A stretch of 64,000 nt of DNA from Trichostrongylus colubriformis (lineage: Eukaryota > Nematoda > Chromadorea > Rhabditida > Trichostrongylidae): assembly GCA_963978905.1 (NCBI GenBank), contig OZ022257.1, forward strand, positions 9,756,509 through 9,820,508, read 5' to 3'. Below, one piece after another: positions 37,401 through 46,148 of the stretch (position 1 is the first letter of the stretch; every line of letters begins with the position of its first letter). The notes under the pieces are model-generated. The model had not been told where the DNA came from, did no database searches, and was given only the letters and a program-made list of their open reading frames with translations. Made by a program: the position numbers and the translations under genes.

Positions 37401-40400
37401 CGGCTGCCGGCAATGCAGAGTATGGAGGCGGCTCCGGGGAATTTGACCATTTCATTCCGTTCTTTCTTTACTGTTGGACAACTGAGTACCTCAATTTTTA
37501 TACTCCATATTTTACTGAAGCTACTATTACATTTATCGCCACCGTCAGACTTGGCGTTTTTGCGGCGTCGCACATTCGCACTGACTCTGCGGCGTTGAAA
37601 TTCTGCAGTGCTGCCTATTTGCGTGCAGAGGCACGATACCGCAGTCGCGAAATCTGTCTTCGGACTAATGATGCTTAAGAGATTTTACCGCCACCAAAGA
37701 AACCCCGCCAACACACAAGCTCGTCTCAAGTGCCCAAGTCAACGTCAGATGTTGTTCGAAGGTAAATATTATACATTGCTGCTTATCGGCTTCTTGTAAA
37801 AATCCAGGAAGCTTACTTCCTATTTAGTGCTCATTAAGGACCACACTCCTCGTAGTTCTTGCCCTTATACTGTTAGCACTACTTCTTTCCTATGTATTTC
37901 ATCTACGCAGACGAAACCGGGTTGAATGGAAGAAAGGTAAGTTCGAAAAATAAAACTGATTGGATTTAGCTTGATATTTGGAGTGGAGCTTCACTATCCT
38001 GGTGTGTAACTCTCAACTAGTCAAATAACCGTCGATCTTCTATATGAAGCACTTTACTATTGAAGCACACTTTCCTTATAAAGCACAGCCATATCGCAAT
38101 ATGGGTTGGGGGCATCCCACGGGTGTGCGGCGTTATGTCGATTTTTCGCGGTGGTACCAGTGGCAGGGCATGGCAGCCTTCAAGCAGGGCAGGTGGCATG
38201 GGTAGAGGAGGCAGGGTGGCGTGGGTGCAGAAGGCAGTGTGGCATGGGTAGAAGTGCAAAGGTGGCTCAGCCACGCTCTGCTGGGCTCCCAAGGGCAAGC
38301 GATTCGGCGAGTCGTACTGACGGCGCCGCGAAGCGACTTTCTGTCATAAGTGCACACATCCCTGATTCACACCCGCTCTCTGCACGATCACCATGCTATC
38401 GTGTGGGTTGGTCGAGCGTTGTAAATAGAGCGAGTCGCAATAGTGTTGACGGCGAATAGTCCCGTCAAAGCCAGGGCTGGCGTCGAATTCCACCTACGCC
38501 AGTGCCGTAGAGTATGAAAGCCGCAGTTCCTTTCGGAGGCTCGACTTTACCCTTACATTTGACCTTTCTGCAATTGGCTATGTTGGTGCCTCTATTCACC
38601 TAATATGTGGAACTTATTTTGGACTTATCTTAAACTTGATTTGGAATGAACTTATTTTAAAACTTTTTGATTTTATTCAGTTAGAATAACTGCACATCAT
38701 CACAAAAATTAATTGAAATAAGAATAGCTTCTGCTATTGCTTGTATTGCTTGTTATTCTTGAAAATTAGCTGGTACATATGTAGCTTTATTGATCGCAAA
38801 ATCTTGTTCAGAGCAAATGAAATTGGCAGCGAAGAAAACAGGTGCTTATGTGGTCAGTTTCTGCTTCTTTTTTCTCATCTTGTTAGCAGAAAAATTCTCA
38901 GTTGTTAGCAGAAAAATATCGCAGCTGAAAAATACTACCGTACGCGAAAAGTTCAGCATTTCATGTTGTCTTTGTTCCAGCTACCAGTAGAACCTTCCCC
39001 ATACTCGGCTAATTGTGTGCGTTGTTGTGCGCATGCGTGTTTGATCATAAATTCAAATTTGCGCTGTGGATTCTGATAGACCCTAAGTTTCATGAGGGAT
39101 ATGTACAATGGCATAGGAACAGCAGTGGTTGGTGACCAGAACTGGTAACGTCTGATGGAGGCTGATAAGGTCCTGTAAGTAATACATATAATGCAACGCA
39201 ACACGCTCACTGTTACTATAGCCCAAGTGGTAGATAATTATTATCTGGTCGATCAATAAGTTCCGACGAGATTTTTTCACAGATTGGAATGAATGATGCA
39301 ACTAAATTATCCTCACCTTTCCCGTAAGGAGTGGTGAATATTTGTAGATTACTAGTTTGGCTATGCTGCATGTGTCCGATCGATATCGATTACTCGCTAT
39401 CGATCAAGTTCACAGTAATTACGAACATGTGATCTGGGACGGTAGTAAAATAGCGAAAAAGGCAGTTATGAGGATACATTCACTTCCAAATAAGCTGTAG
39501 AATTCGTAAAAGGAGTTAAACCGTCTAATAAACCTTCCTACTAAATGAGAATGAATGAGGTACGAGTGATGTAAAAGTCACTACAAAGTCACATAGGCAT
39601 AGCCATAAGAAAAAGAACTGCTAGCTAATAGAGTGAATGCAGACCCTCTGCATCCACATTACCTTTCCACCTCTCTAGCTACCTTCAAGTAAGTCTTTGA
39701 ACTAGCAGTGAAGTAGTAGTGGTAAGGGGTTTCGGTAGCTGATGGAGTAAATATAGTCCATTTCAGAGCGTTAGATAGGGCGTGGCCTGAGTGGCGAGAG
39801 TGAGAGTGTGTGGCGGTGTAAGAGAGTTTGATACACTCCCACGCGAGTCCGCAGGCCACGCCCTATCAAGCGCTCCGAAATCGACTGTTCGTGAAACCCA
39901 CACAGGTAGGATGGAAGAGGTAGAGAGGTTGAGCATAAGAGAAGAAGAAAGAGTACGTGTATGGAGAGAGTGCTAGGGAGTAGGGTCACGTGGCAAACGT
40001 GGCCGATGATATGGCAAAATCCTTTATATGATATGGTTAAATTCCAATAATCAGGCCGTAGGAATGTTGCCAGTAGAAATGTGACAGGTTCTTGACACGT
40101 CAATTACGTTGAGAGATGTTGACCCGTGTTGACCCAAGTCAGGCAGCACTTTATCCCACTCTAACGAAGGAAATTTAACTTTAAATCATTACGCTACGTG
40201 GTGTAGTGGCAGTGGTGCTGACTGTAAAATGTGAAGTCGAGGGTTCGGAATCGGTGCTCATTGCAAGGTTTACTTACAACGAAAAAAGTTTGCAGTTTCG
40301 AGAGCGGTAACCTCCCAGTTTCGATCGTTATGTTCTCAGCGCCACCGTCACCTGATCATCGTTCATAGTTGCCAGTTTCTGGTAGATTACTACCTTTCGG

Positions 40401-41436
40401 ATGTGCTCACTATTGCTAGCCAGCCAAACATTAAATGATAATATCACTTGAAAAATTCAAATTGAGACGTAAGAGCGACCAAGCCCGTGAACTTTTCAGG
40501 GCGGAACTCAGGATGGTCAGGAAAAAGATGTTACTGTAGTAATATTTGACACAGATGCTCAGAAGATTGAGGTATTCGTTACTCGTTACTGGAAAATTTA
40601 TGATTTCCCGTTTTGCGATTCACACCTCTAACCATACAGTCGTATCGCGCTTTATGCCTCTTATTATACAGTCGTAACATAACAATGTGTAATAGTCTGT
40701 TTTCTTCGCCAACAGACTAAATGGGCCTCCCAAATCCATCTTGTACTCGTTTACGGGTGTGTGCAGATATGACAGCAAATCGCGCGACTGCCTGCGGCGA
40801 GCAGCGCAGCAAGTACGAGTCGTTTAGAATTCCGCTCAAGACACAATGAGCTGGTACCGTGAGGGACCTTTAAAAGCAGGCGAACTCCCAAAGCATTCAA
40901 CTTGCAATCTTCAAAGGTCCCTCACGGTACCAGCCCTTTGCGTCTTGAGCGGAATTCCAAACGGCTCGTACTGATGGCGCCGCGAAGCGATTCGATGTCA
41001 TATCTGCACACACCCCTCGTTTACTCGTGTTTTCGTCAAGGTATATGATGTAAATTAATCCAAAACTTTAAGTACAAAGCTATGAAAAGGGGTGGGCTCC
41101 CATGATGTTGAGGCTCACGAGCAACTTTGATATTACAGATTGATAAATTAGCTTGATAATACAGCAGCCGGTGAGGTGAAGTCCTGTGACGCGGATCATC
41201 CGTGTTTCAGAATAGATGTAAATATAATAAGTATATAAGACAGCGGTAATTCGATGTCCATCAACTCTTCTGAAAAGCACTCGCAAACCGTTCTGTCAAC
41301 CAGTCTGTGCACTTTCAAGGCGTGTAACCATCACTGCTAATTTCAGGGCGAATTATCTTCTGGGAGCACATCTGGTCAGAAAATTATCAGAGTAGAGCGT
41401 AGGCCTTCCGCAGAATTAGCCTATTATCAAAGATAG
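22400..41436 (+). CDS. Gene B: predicted mucin-like type I membrane glycoprotein
   Basis: Exons 22400-22462, 23979-24009, 27003-27309, 37680-37761, 37828-37936, 38812-38849 and 41347-41436 give 239 residues with all phases consistent (0, 1, 2, 0, 1, 0). In order: signal peptide MVILFLSCFLYLL, a Ser/Thr-rich segment, about six tandem 12-residue DGGTSATVGATI-type repeats, a stalk with KETPPTHK and a CC pair, a membrane span TTLLVVLALILLALLL, a basic stop-transfer HLRRRNRVEWKK, and a short polar tail. AATAAA signals at 41508 and 41589 follow the TAG stop. An in-frame upstream ATG at 22355 would add 15 residues. The Ser/Thr density suggests an O-glycosylated surface protein (inference). The weakest link is the 38812 exon, whose donor GTGGTC is poor; GTGCTT at 38842 is an alternative that changes the last frame. 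Confidence 0.58.
23979..24009 (+). CDS. Gene B exon (31 bp)
   Basis: Acceptor CATGCTTTCAG ends at 23978 and donor GTAAGTTG starts at 24010; both are excellent. Phase 0 reading is GSSTLPTTDS plus one base, fitting the phase 1 acceptor at 27003. Confidence 0.6.
24116..24516. mobile_element. TTAA-MITE family G copy in gene B intron
   Basis: Starts ACGCACCGGTAGGGGTGAAG, ends CCTGGTGTCT with TTAA at 24517-24520. GCGGCCGG-rich centre and TATGTCGTTCTTTCTCTAC arm are shared with 52882 and 60026. Confidence 0.7.
24797..25219. mobile_element. TTAA-MITE family A copy
   Basis: Starts AGGAATCGTCCACGAAAAAA after TTAA at 24793-24796, and ends in the inverse GGACGATTTCT with a degenerate right TTGA. Almost fully palindromic. 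Confidence 0.82.
25959..26402. mobile_element. TTAA-MITE family F copy
   Basis: Starts AGACACCGGTTGGGG after TTAA 25955-25958 and ends CTTCCGGTTTCT before TCAA. Diverged but collinear with the copy at 10610. Confidence 0.7.
27003..27309 (+). CDS. Gene B exon (Ser/Thr/Gly-rich repeat ectodomain)
   Basis: Acceptor ACGATTTTTAG ends at 27002; donor GTAAGA at 27310. It starts ILPNETSSSITIVETSAT and then holds the tandem DGGTSATVGATI repeats, ending in SSSELHST. Phase 1 in, phase 2 out. NET is a possible N-glycosylation site. The reverse strand is also open because of the repeat, but lacks splice context. Confidence 0.65.
27074..27289 (+). repeat. 36-bp coding minisatellite in gene B
   Basis: About six units of 36 bp encode DGGTSATVGATI and variants; regular units start at 27110, 27146, 27182, 27218 and 27254, with a degenerate unit before. 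Early units use GGTGGA and TCAGCA, late ones GGCGGG and TCGGCA, so two sub-arrays are visible. Confidence 0.85.
27735..28941. mobile_element. TTAA-MITE family A copy split by a solo LTR
   Basis: The left part (27735-27775) and right part (28567-28941) together rebuild a family A element: GAGAAAATGAATTTTTCTGT joins TATTCATGCTGTATTTGCC. The interrupting sequence is the LTR below. Confidence 0.75.
27776..28566 (-). mobile_element. 791-bp solo LTR with 5-bp duplication
   Basis: Begins TG and ends CA, and is flanked on both sides by CCCCT (27771-27775 and 28567-28571). On the minus strand it has a TATATAAG box (near 28440) followed by GC-rich leader-like sequence, then an AT-rich part, so I place it on that strand. 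Size and TATA position suit a BEL/Pao or Gypsy LTR. No internal region is present, so it is a recombination remnant. Confidence 0.78.
29324..30307. mobile_element. 984-bp TA-flanked mariner-type element
   Basis: Ends TTGGGTCATTCCATAAGTAA and the inverse of CTACTTGTGGAATGACCCAA, flanked by TA (29322-29323 and 30308-30309). Inner inverted arms share AGTGTTTCAATTGATTGCCG. A second mariner-like end, TTAGGTTGATCAAGAAGTTG, lies inside at about 29606, suggesting a composite. Confidence 0.75.
31217..31483. mobile_element. GC-rich MULE-like MITE
   Basis: Left end GGGCATATGGCGATTGGCCG, right end CGACCAATCGCCACACACC; flanks GTAATAATG (31208-31216) and GTAATAATA (31484-31492) agree at 8 of 9 bases. Inner TTCCAAACG and GCGGAATT segments match 40755 and 41935. 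Confidence 0.75.
31821..31984. mobile_element. Short TA-type foldback MITE (CAGTCCATTTC family)
   Basis: Inverted ends CAGTCCATTTCGAAGCGCC and GGCGCTCAAATTGGAGTA around CAGGGCGTGGC arms. Relatives at 39764, 56096 and 57871. Confidence 0.7.
32404..33674 (-). mobile_element. Mariner element, full length but inactive
   Basis: Ends GGTTGTTGCAAAATTAATT and the inverse, flanked by TA (32402-32403 and 33675-33676); 1,271 bp, the normal mariner length. It contains the transposase relic described separately. Confidence 0.9.
32605..33489 (-). pseudogene. Mariner transposase relic (DD34D)
   Basis: The start MNRRDYRVIMLYEFKL at 33489 leads into SAAEAARNLSSVW; a frameshift follows near 33395. The longest open piece (33201-32605) carries the catalytic motifs VDEKWVLYDN, LLQDNARSHTS and YSPDLSPTDYHF, with exactly 34 residues between the second and third Asp. 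Another one-base shift near 32645 knocks the C-terminal region (RALNSHLRQKQFTN-like) out of frame. Both breaks make it inactive. It sits inside the big intron of gene B. Confidence 0.9.
33707..33785 (+). repeat. tRNA-like sequence (possible SINE head)
   Basis: CAGTGGCTCACTGGTAGTGC resembles a tRNA A box, and GTGGGTTTGCTCCCCGC forms a T-arm-like 5-bp stem with a 7-base loop. The acceptor stem does not pair, so this is not a working tRNA. Confidence 0.4.
34414..35795. mobile_element. 1,382-bp palindrome, mariner-type MITE, with internal hairpin array
   Basis: Ends TTGGGTTGAGGAATAAGTCC and the inverse GACTTATTCCTCAACACAA, flanked by TA (34412-34413 and 35796-35797). The two arms are about 670 bp with the centre near 35100. 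Each arm holds four copies of a TAGAGC-spacer-GCTCTA hairpin (near 34502, 34673, 34847, 34996 and their mirror images). The ORFs of 140 and 79 codons here are by-products of the repeat. Confidence 0.88.
36721..37142. mobile_element. TTAA-MITE family A, best preserved copy
   Basis: Starts AGGAATCGTCCACGGAAAAT and ends with the exact inverse, with TTAA at 36717-36720 and 37143-37146. Both arms match almost throughout. Confidence 0.9.
37680..37761 (+). CDS. Gene B exon (stalk)
   Basis: Acceptor ATGCTTAAG ends at 37679; donor GTAAAT at 37762. One base completes Lys, then DFTATKETPPTHKLVSS and later RCCSK. It ends in phase 0, 66 bp before the membrane-span exon. The 10.4-kb intron before it is packed with mobile elements. 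Confidence 0.58.
37828..37936 (+). CDS. Gene B exon (transmembrane span)
   Basis: Acceptor TTCCTATTTAG ends at 37827; consensus donor GTAAGTT at 37937. Phase 0 reading is CSLRTTLLVVLALILLALLL, then SYVF and the basic HLRRRNRVEWKK, a clear type I stop-transfer arrangement. Ends in phase 1. Confidence 0.7.
38121..38363. mobile_element. GC-rich MULE-like MITE
   Basis: Left end GGGTGTGCGGCGTTATGTCG, right end CTGTCATAAGTGCACACATC; the shared core GTGGCAGGGCATGGCAGCCT is present and a GGCATGGGTAGA segment is locally repeated. Confidence 0.65.
38375..38525. mobile_element. Harbinger-like MITE, right-half fragment
   Basis: CACGATCACCATGCTATCGT through GAGTATGAAAGCCGCAG matches the right half of the 21866 and 45240 copies; the left half is absent. 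Confidence 0.5.
38530..39760. other. Gene B intronic sequence around exon 38812
   Basis: Apart from the 38812 exon this stretch is AT-rich and unstructured. I see no other supported exon or repeat. Confidence 0.35.
38812..38849 (+). CDS. Gene B exon (juxtamembrane tail)
   Basis: Good acceptor ATCTTGTTCAG ends at 38811. Two bases complete Glu and the exon reads QMKLAAKKTGAY, comparable in position and character to the 41-bp exon of gene A. The right edge is uncertain: GTGGTC at 38850 keeps the frame of the last exon, GTGCTT at 38842 would shift it. Confidence 0.42.
39764..39887. mobile_element. Short foldback MITE (CAGTCCATTTC family)
   Basis: TAGTCCATTTCAGAGCG and the inverse CGCTCCGAAATCGACTG bound AGGGCGTGGCCTGAGTGG arms. 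Confidence 0.65.
40198..40265 (+). repeat. tRNA-like sequence
   Basis: GTGTAGTGGCAGTGGTGC looks like an A box and GAGGGTTCGGAATC like a B box, with GTA in anticodon position. Stems are poor, so a tRNA-derived repeat is likelier than a gene. Confidence 0.35.
40755..41015. mobile_element. GC-rich MULE-like MITE with perfect 9-bp duplication
   Basis: Ends GGGTGTGTGCAGATATGACA and TGTCATATCTGCACACACCC, flanked by CTCGTTTAC on both sides (40746-40754 and 41016-41024). An inner hairpin has AGGGACCTTTAAAAG opposite CTTCAAAGGTCCCT. Confidence 0.85.
41347..41436 (+). CDS. Gene B terminal exon
   Basis: Strong acceptor TGCTAATTTCAG ends at 41346. Phase 0 gives 29 codons, GELSSGSTSGQKIIRVERR onward, then TAG at 41434-41436. 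AATAAA motifs follow at 41508 and 41589. Confidence 0.5.
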   Translation, partial: GELSSGSTSGQKIIRVERRPSAELAYYQR

Positions 41437-41507
41437 TTATTATGCCGTACAAGTAGAACATACAGAACAACTATTTATTTCCTGAAAATCTTCTATCATC
41501 AATGATT

Positions 41508-41594
41508 AATAAAAGTCGACATGATACCTTTGAATTTGTTTACGATATCTTAGTACATCAAATATCTTTCTCTTCTCATAACAATACCAATAAA
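41508..41594 (+). promoter_or_regulatory. Candidate polyadenylation signals of gene B
   Basis: Two AATAAA hexamers, at 41508-41513 and 41589-41594, lie 72 and 153 bp after the gene B stop in AT-rich sequence. The spacing suits a nematode 3' UTR. Confidence 0.45.
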
Positions 41595-41934
41595 ACTGGA
41601 AACCTATCGCTTTGGTGCAACGTATCTTTGAAAGTTGTGATTTTGACTCCGTCGAGCCGAGTGTGATTTCAGCCCCAACGGCGCCGCTGCCAGTGGACAG
41701 AAAATTAGAATCTCGTCAATGAATGTGTATCACTGCTGTAAAAAGTCTGGCATCTTGCCAACTCCTCGCTGCTCTGCTACCAGAAATTTGAAACAGAAAA
41801 AATATCCCCCTATGTGGGCCATCTTATCCGATTCCGATAGACTTGTACTCCTCATCTCGCCACTTTTTCCAATTAATTCCTGCTAAACAGAGTTGATGCG
41901 GTCGTCCAGTCTCATGTAATATCTACAAGTGGGG

Positions 41935-42420
41935 TAGGGGTCGATTTGTAGAAAACTTTCGCATCGCGGCGTCGCGCAGCGCCGTCAGTACGAGTCGTTT
42001 GGAATTCCGCTCAAGACGCAGTGGGCTGATACCGTAAAAGCCTTTGAAGACTGCACCTATTTTTAGCAATATGTTGCGAATTAGAATTTCCTAAGACTTC
42101 ATTATGAGCTTTTCATCGTCCTTCAAAGCTAATAATAGCTATCACTGCTTCTATTGCACTTGAGGTTGTTGTTGATTGTTGTGTTATCTTGATATCTTCC
42201 GTCAACTGTTAATGCTCCTGAAGAAACTTCTATGGATCACTAACTGCAGAATGAGTGAGAACAATCACTATAACATTTAGAACACCCTTGATATTTCAAT
42301 TATCTCACAAAGCATAAGAACAAAAGCAAATAGCCCCAAGCGTTAAAAATAGGTGCAGTCTTGGAAGATCACTTACGGTACCAGCCCATTGCGTCTTGAG
42401 CGGAATTCAAACCCGCGTGA
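41935..42420. mobile_element. Enlarged relative of the 40755 MITE
   Basis: GCGCCGTCAGTACGAGTCGT and GGAATTCCGCTCAAGACGCA at the left face TGCGTCTTGAGCGGAATTC at the right, with about 350 bp of unique AT-rich sequence between. The terminal GGGTGTG ends are not recognisable. Confidence 0.55.
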
Positions 42421-42429
42421 CATGTTTAC

Positions 42430-45235
42430 TGATACCTAGCCGTCGAGTTCTTCCTTAGCTCTAGTTAGCTGACCACATATGCAATGTATATGATGTAAGA
42501 TGTAAGATATGAAACAGGTTTGTGTCTAACAGATTTGTCTGGCGGTGGAGCCGCGCTTTTTTTCCTACGCTCATGTGCGTGGTACGATGTCGTTACACCG
42601 TTATTGAGCTATGATGCATTCATCATATTGCATTTGTCTTTCCAAGTCTCATCTTCCAGGAGCACCGTAGCAATCTGCTGGACGGGCTTGTAGGAAGAAT
42701 CGAGTACGCAAGAGTGGGGAGCGCTAGACCCACCCATTTTGAATAGATCTTTCCTTTGTCATGAAGCATACCATGCGATAATCATTAGAATGATCACTTA
42801 TCTTTTTTCGGGCCAGGGGACTTTTAGATAACTGTTGGGTTGCACCATTACTACGGCGTCGAAGCGAATGTGAATTCCGTGTGTCCGTTTGAACTGTACT
42901 AAACTGCACTCACCCAACACTCACGTGGTAAGAAAAGCTTGCAATCCATGACGATAGACAAAGCAGAAATTCTGAAGGTGAAAAGAACGTTAGGAGGGTG
43001 GAACAGGTGATATCGTTGAAATATGAGTGATACCACTAAGCGAAGACTCCTTTCTAGGGTGCAGTGCTCGTACGCGGAGTGTATTCAAGGAGGCCACTGA
43101 CCCCTAAAACTTTTCATTCGATTTTTGTTCTCTGGTGGAACGAACCAAACGTTCCTCTTAGCAATGGGCACGGCTTAAAGATTAGCTTAAGACCTCCCGG
43201 AACTGCATGATGGTCACACTCGTTATCGCTATGGGAGTCTCAATCGCAGATTCTTGACGGCACCTGGGGTTGTTATCACGTAGACTTACTCTTCTTCACT
43301 TCGCGCTGCTATTGGGGCACGGCTTCAACGGCGACAGGGGGTGGGGTCGCAGTCCACATCAGTGTCGCAACCTCAACGACGATTCTTGGCGACACCCCAT
43401 ATTGACCCCTTGTCGGGGCTTCCTTCCCTTACATTTGCGGAGAATCAAGTGTCGTCTTTTTACGCCTTGGTGAGCTCGGGTCCGGGGTCTCATCAAGGCT
43501 CTTCGTGCTTGTGCTTCTCACTAACTAGTAGCCTTGATGAGACATCGGCGGGCCCTGGAGCTATTTCATACAACAAGATTTGATCAAAGTAGTTATCCTT
43601 TTGATCTTCACATCGTTCGTAAGAGATCAAATATAGGCACTCGAAAAGCGGTCATGTAACCATGCTGAGTTGAATACATGGTCAATATGCCAACGCACCC
43701 ATGATAGAGAGCTACTGCGACGCGCGAGCTTTCGCGCCGCCGTAGGTCCTCCCTCGCGCATTTCTCCATTTAGCACTCTGTGCTGAGCATGCGACAGCTC
43801 GGTACTCATCACTCGAATGCACCCCATAACGTGCCTCTGGACTTTGATTGCACCTCTGCGCGACTGAAGGTAGTTAGCGGCGTCTCAAACGAGCCGGGTG
43901 TCTTGAAAGTCAATGTCTAGCCTATCAAAAATTGGTGCTGTTGTTTTGTTCATGAAACATGAGAAAAGCGGTGCATCGGCTCTGCGAAATTGCTGACATC
44001 GACCGTCATAGCTTGCTAACCTCGCCACTCAGAACACTGGAGGAAAAACGAGACAAATCCATCCTGGCGCGCTAACGTTTGACCCGTGTTGCGAGGAAAA
44101 TTCGCAAAAACCACGGAATTTTTTACTCAGGATTTTTTCCTTATCCATCGTACAGCACCAACCTCACGCTGACGATTTACCACCTAGTATGCCCCTTAAT
44201 CCATCGTATAGCGCTGAAGTTGTGCTGAGGATTCACCACCTCGTGTGCTCTCTAGCCAGATTTTGGGGAAGAAGTGACAAGCTAACTAAGAAGATCTTGG
44301 AACCGACATGCAGTTTTCCTACGATCACAGGTCTCTGACGTTCCATGGAGGGGGAATAGAACAGAGCTCGATGCATTGGCATAGGCTGTGTATAGTTGTG
44401 GCGTACATTTCGTATAAAAAATACAAATGGACCAGTTGGACTGGCGCACTCTACTGCACGCTTAACATCACAAGCGTTAGTGATCGATCGCAACTTCCTT
44501 TTTCTATGAATTTATTCAGTACCCACTACCACATCATGCTGTTACTGTTTTGAGCTCTCCGTCCGCTTCAAGTATGTTAATGATAGCTTTGACGTTGGTT
44601 ATTTCTATCGATTCTTCTCTGTTCTCAAAGTTGCGTTGTTACATAGTTATCAGTTTTGTTCTTAAAAAAACCGCTAAAAAAAACTCACCTGGGTGCGCCC
44701 CGCCCAGTGTGCCCTAGCCTTTTTGTAAATTTCAGAAACTTATCGTTGACCATTATCCATCTTTTCCCCACGCTTTGGTCATATTGGAACCCAATCAACA
44801 ATTTTCCTTCCGTGATCGGAACATTCCAGTGCACGCACCGTCCATCACGAGCGGAGCGGAATTTGGTGCCGGTATGCTGTTAACCTCTTGTCCCATGCCA
44901 TACTCATCCCATACTTGTCCCCATCTCCACAGGTAGTTTTTCATATTAAACCTAATTTCGTGACCGACAGAGGAACCAAAGAACGGACGGTCACCAGACA
45001 GATAGATAAAGCGTTTTATATGGTAGGGACAAAGTGGTCTAGAGGTGGAATAAGTAAAATGGGAAACCAAAATTAACCAAAGTGATGCGGAACTTATGGG
45101 CCAGCCAATTAAGGTTGTTTTCACGGACCAAGTTCTCTCCAAAGTTTGGAGTACTGTAGAAAGAGCTGACAATGAGACATCGTGTCACACGGTCCCACGC
45201 GGTCAACAGCATTTGAAACGATGTCATGTCAACGT
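42430..45235. other. Intergenic spacer between genes B and C
   Basis: No exon chain found. A hairpin of TCTCATCAAGGCT and AGCCTTGATGAGA lies at 43488-43542. Open frames at 43270-43583 and 44795-45172 (minus) have no splice or homology support. Confidence 0.35.
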
Positions 45236-45239
45236 GTTA

Positions 45240-45709
45240 GGCCGCTTTGATACTTTGCGCACCGACGCCGTCATCGGCGGCGACGGCGTCAATTTGACGC
45301 CGTCACCGCCGTTGACGGCGTCAATGACGCAACCATTTTTACGCCGCCGACGATGGCGTCCATGGATAACGCGCAGCGTTTGCAAAATTCTTGACCTAAT
45401 CACACTACGGTATGGTGACTGTGGCCGCGTCGAATCTTGGCGCTGTGCCAATATGATGATCGTGGCCGCTTCGTGTAGAGGCACAGCGCCAAGATTCGAA
45501 GCGGCCACAATCACCATACTGTAGTGTGACTGGATCAAGAATTTTGCAAACACTGCTCCTCTATGGACGCCGTCGTCGGCGGCGGGCAAATGGTTGCGTA
45601 AGATTGGCGCCGTCACCGGCGGTGAAGGCGTCAAATCGACGCAGGTGACGGCGTAATTGATGCCGTCGCCGCCGGTGACGGCGTCGGTGCGCAAAGTATG
45701 AAAGCTGCC
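45240..45709. mobile_element. Harbinger-like MITE, 470 bp, with TTA duplication
   Basis: Ends GGCCGCTTTGATACTTTGCG and CGCAAAGTATGAAAGCTGCC, flanked by TTA (45237-45239 and 45710-45712). The arms are built from many short palindromes GACGGCGTCA and TGACGCCGTCA, and an inner AATCTTGGCGCTGTGCC hairpin. Confidence 0.8.
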
Positions 45710-46091
45710 TTAATCACTAAACTAGGCCGATACGGTTCTCGGACAACCCTCCTATCCTTCCATTTTCTTCTGCGTCGACAAATCGTGTGACCCACGGTCC
45801 GCAGCTAGTGTACAAAATAGGTATTCATATGTACATATAAGTAGAAGGTGCTACCACAATGACAAGATGGTTCAGGATTGTTACTCCAACACCGATAACT
45901 TTCAGCGTTTATATTGCGGTCGACTATCTCATTCACCTCCTTATCACAATCACTTTCTTACGTACGGATAGGGACTGGTGTACTGATCGACAAACCCACC
46001 GGCAGGCAGACGTACATGAATTGAGTTGTTTATCATATAGAGAGATCACTCATTCTGGTGAGCTCCATTGGTAGTGTTCATTACATCGTTA

Positions 46092-46148
46092 ATGGTGTTT
46101 TTGTCCGCTCTAATGCCATGTCTCATCGTGCTGTCTTATGCAGTTGCG
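46092..46148 (+). CDS. Gene C first exon (signal peptide)
   Basis: ATG at 46092 begins a 19-residue hydrophobic peptide, MVFLSALMPCLIVLSYAVA, ending in AxA just before donor GTGCGT at 46149. A T-rich acceptor-like TAACTTTCAG near 45904 could take a spliced leader. Confidence 0.55.

Noticed and set aside
44795..45172. 125-codon minus-strand ORF
   Set aside because: No recognised motif, no splice sites, mixed composition; judged chance.
45224..45694. 156-codon ORF with DAVTGGDG repeats
   Set aside because: Product of GACGGCGTCA palindromes in a MITE.
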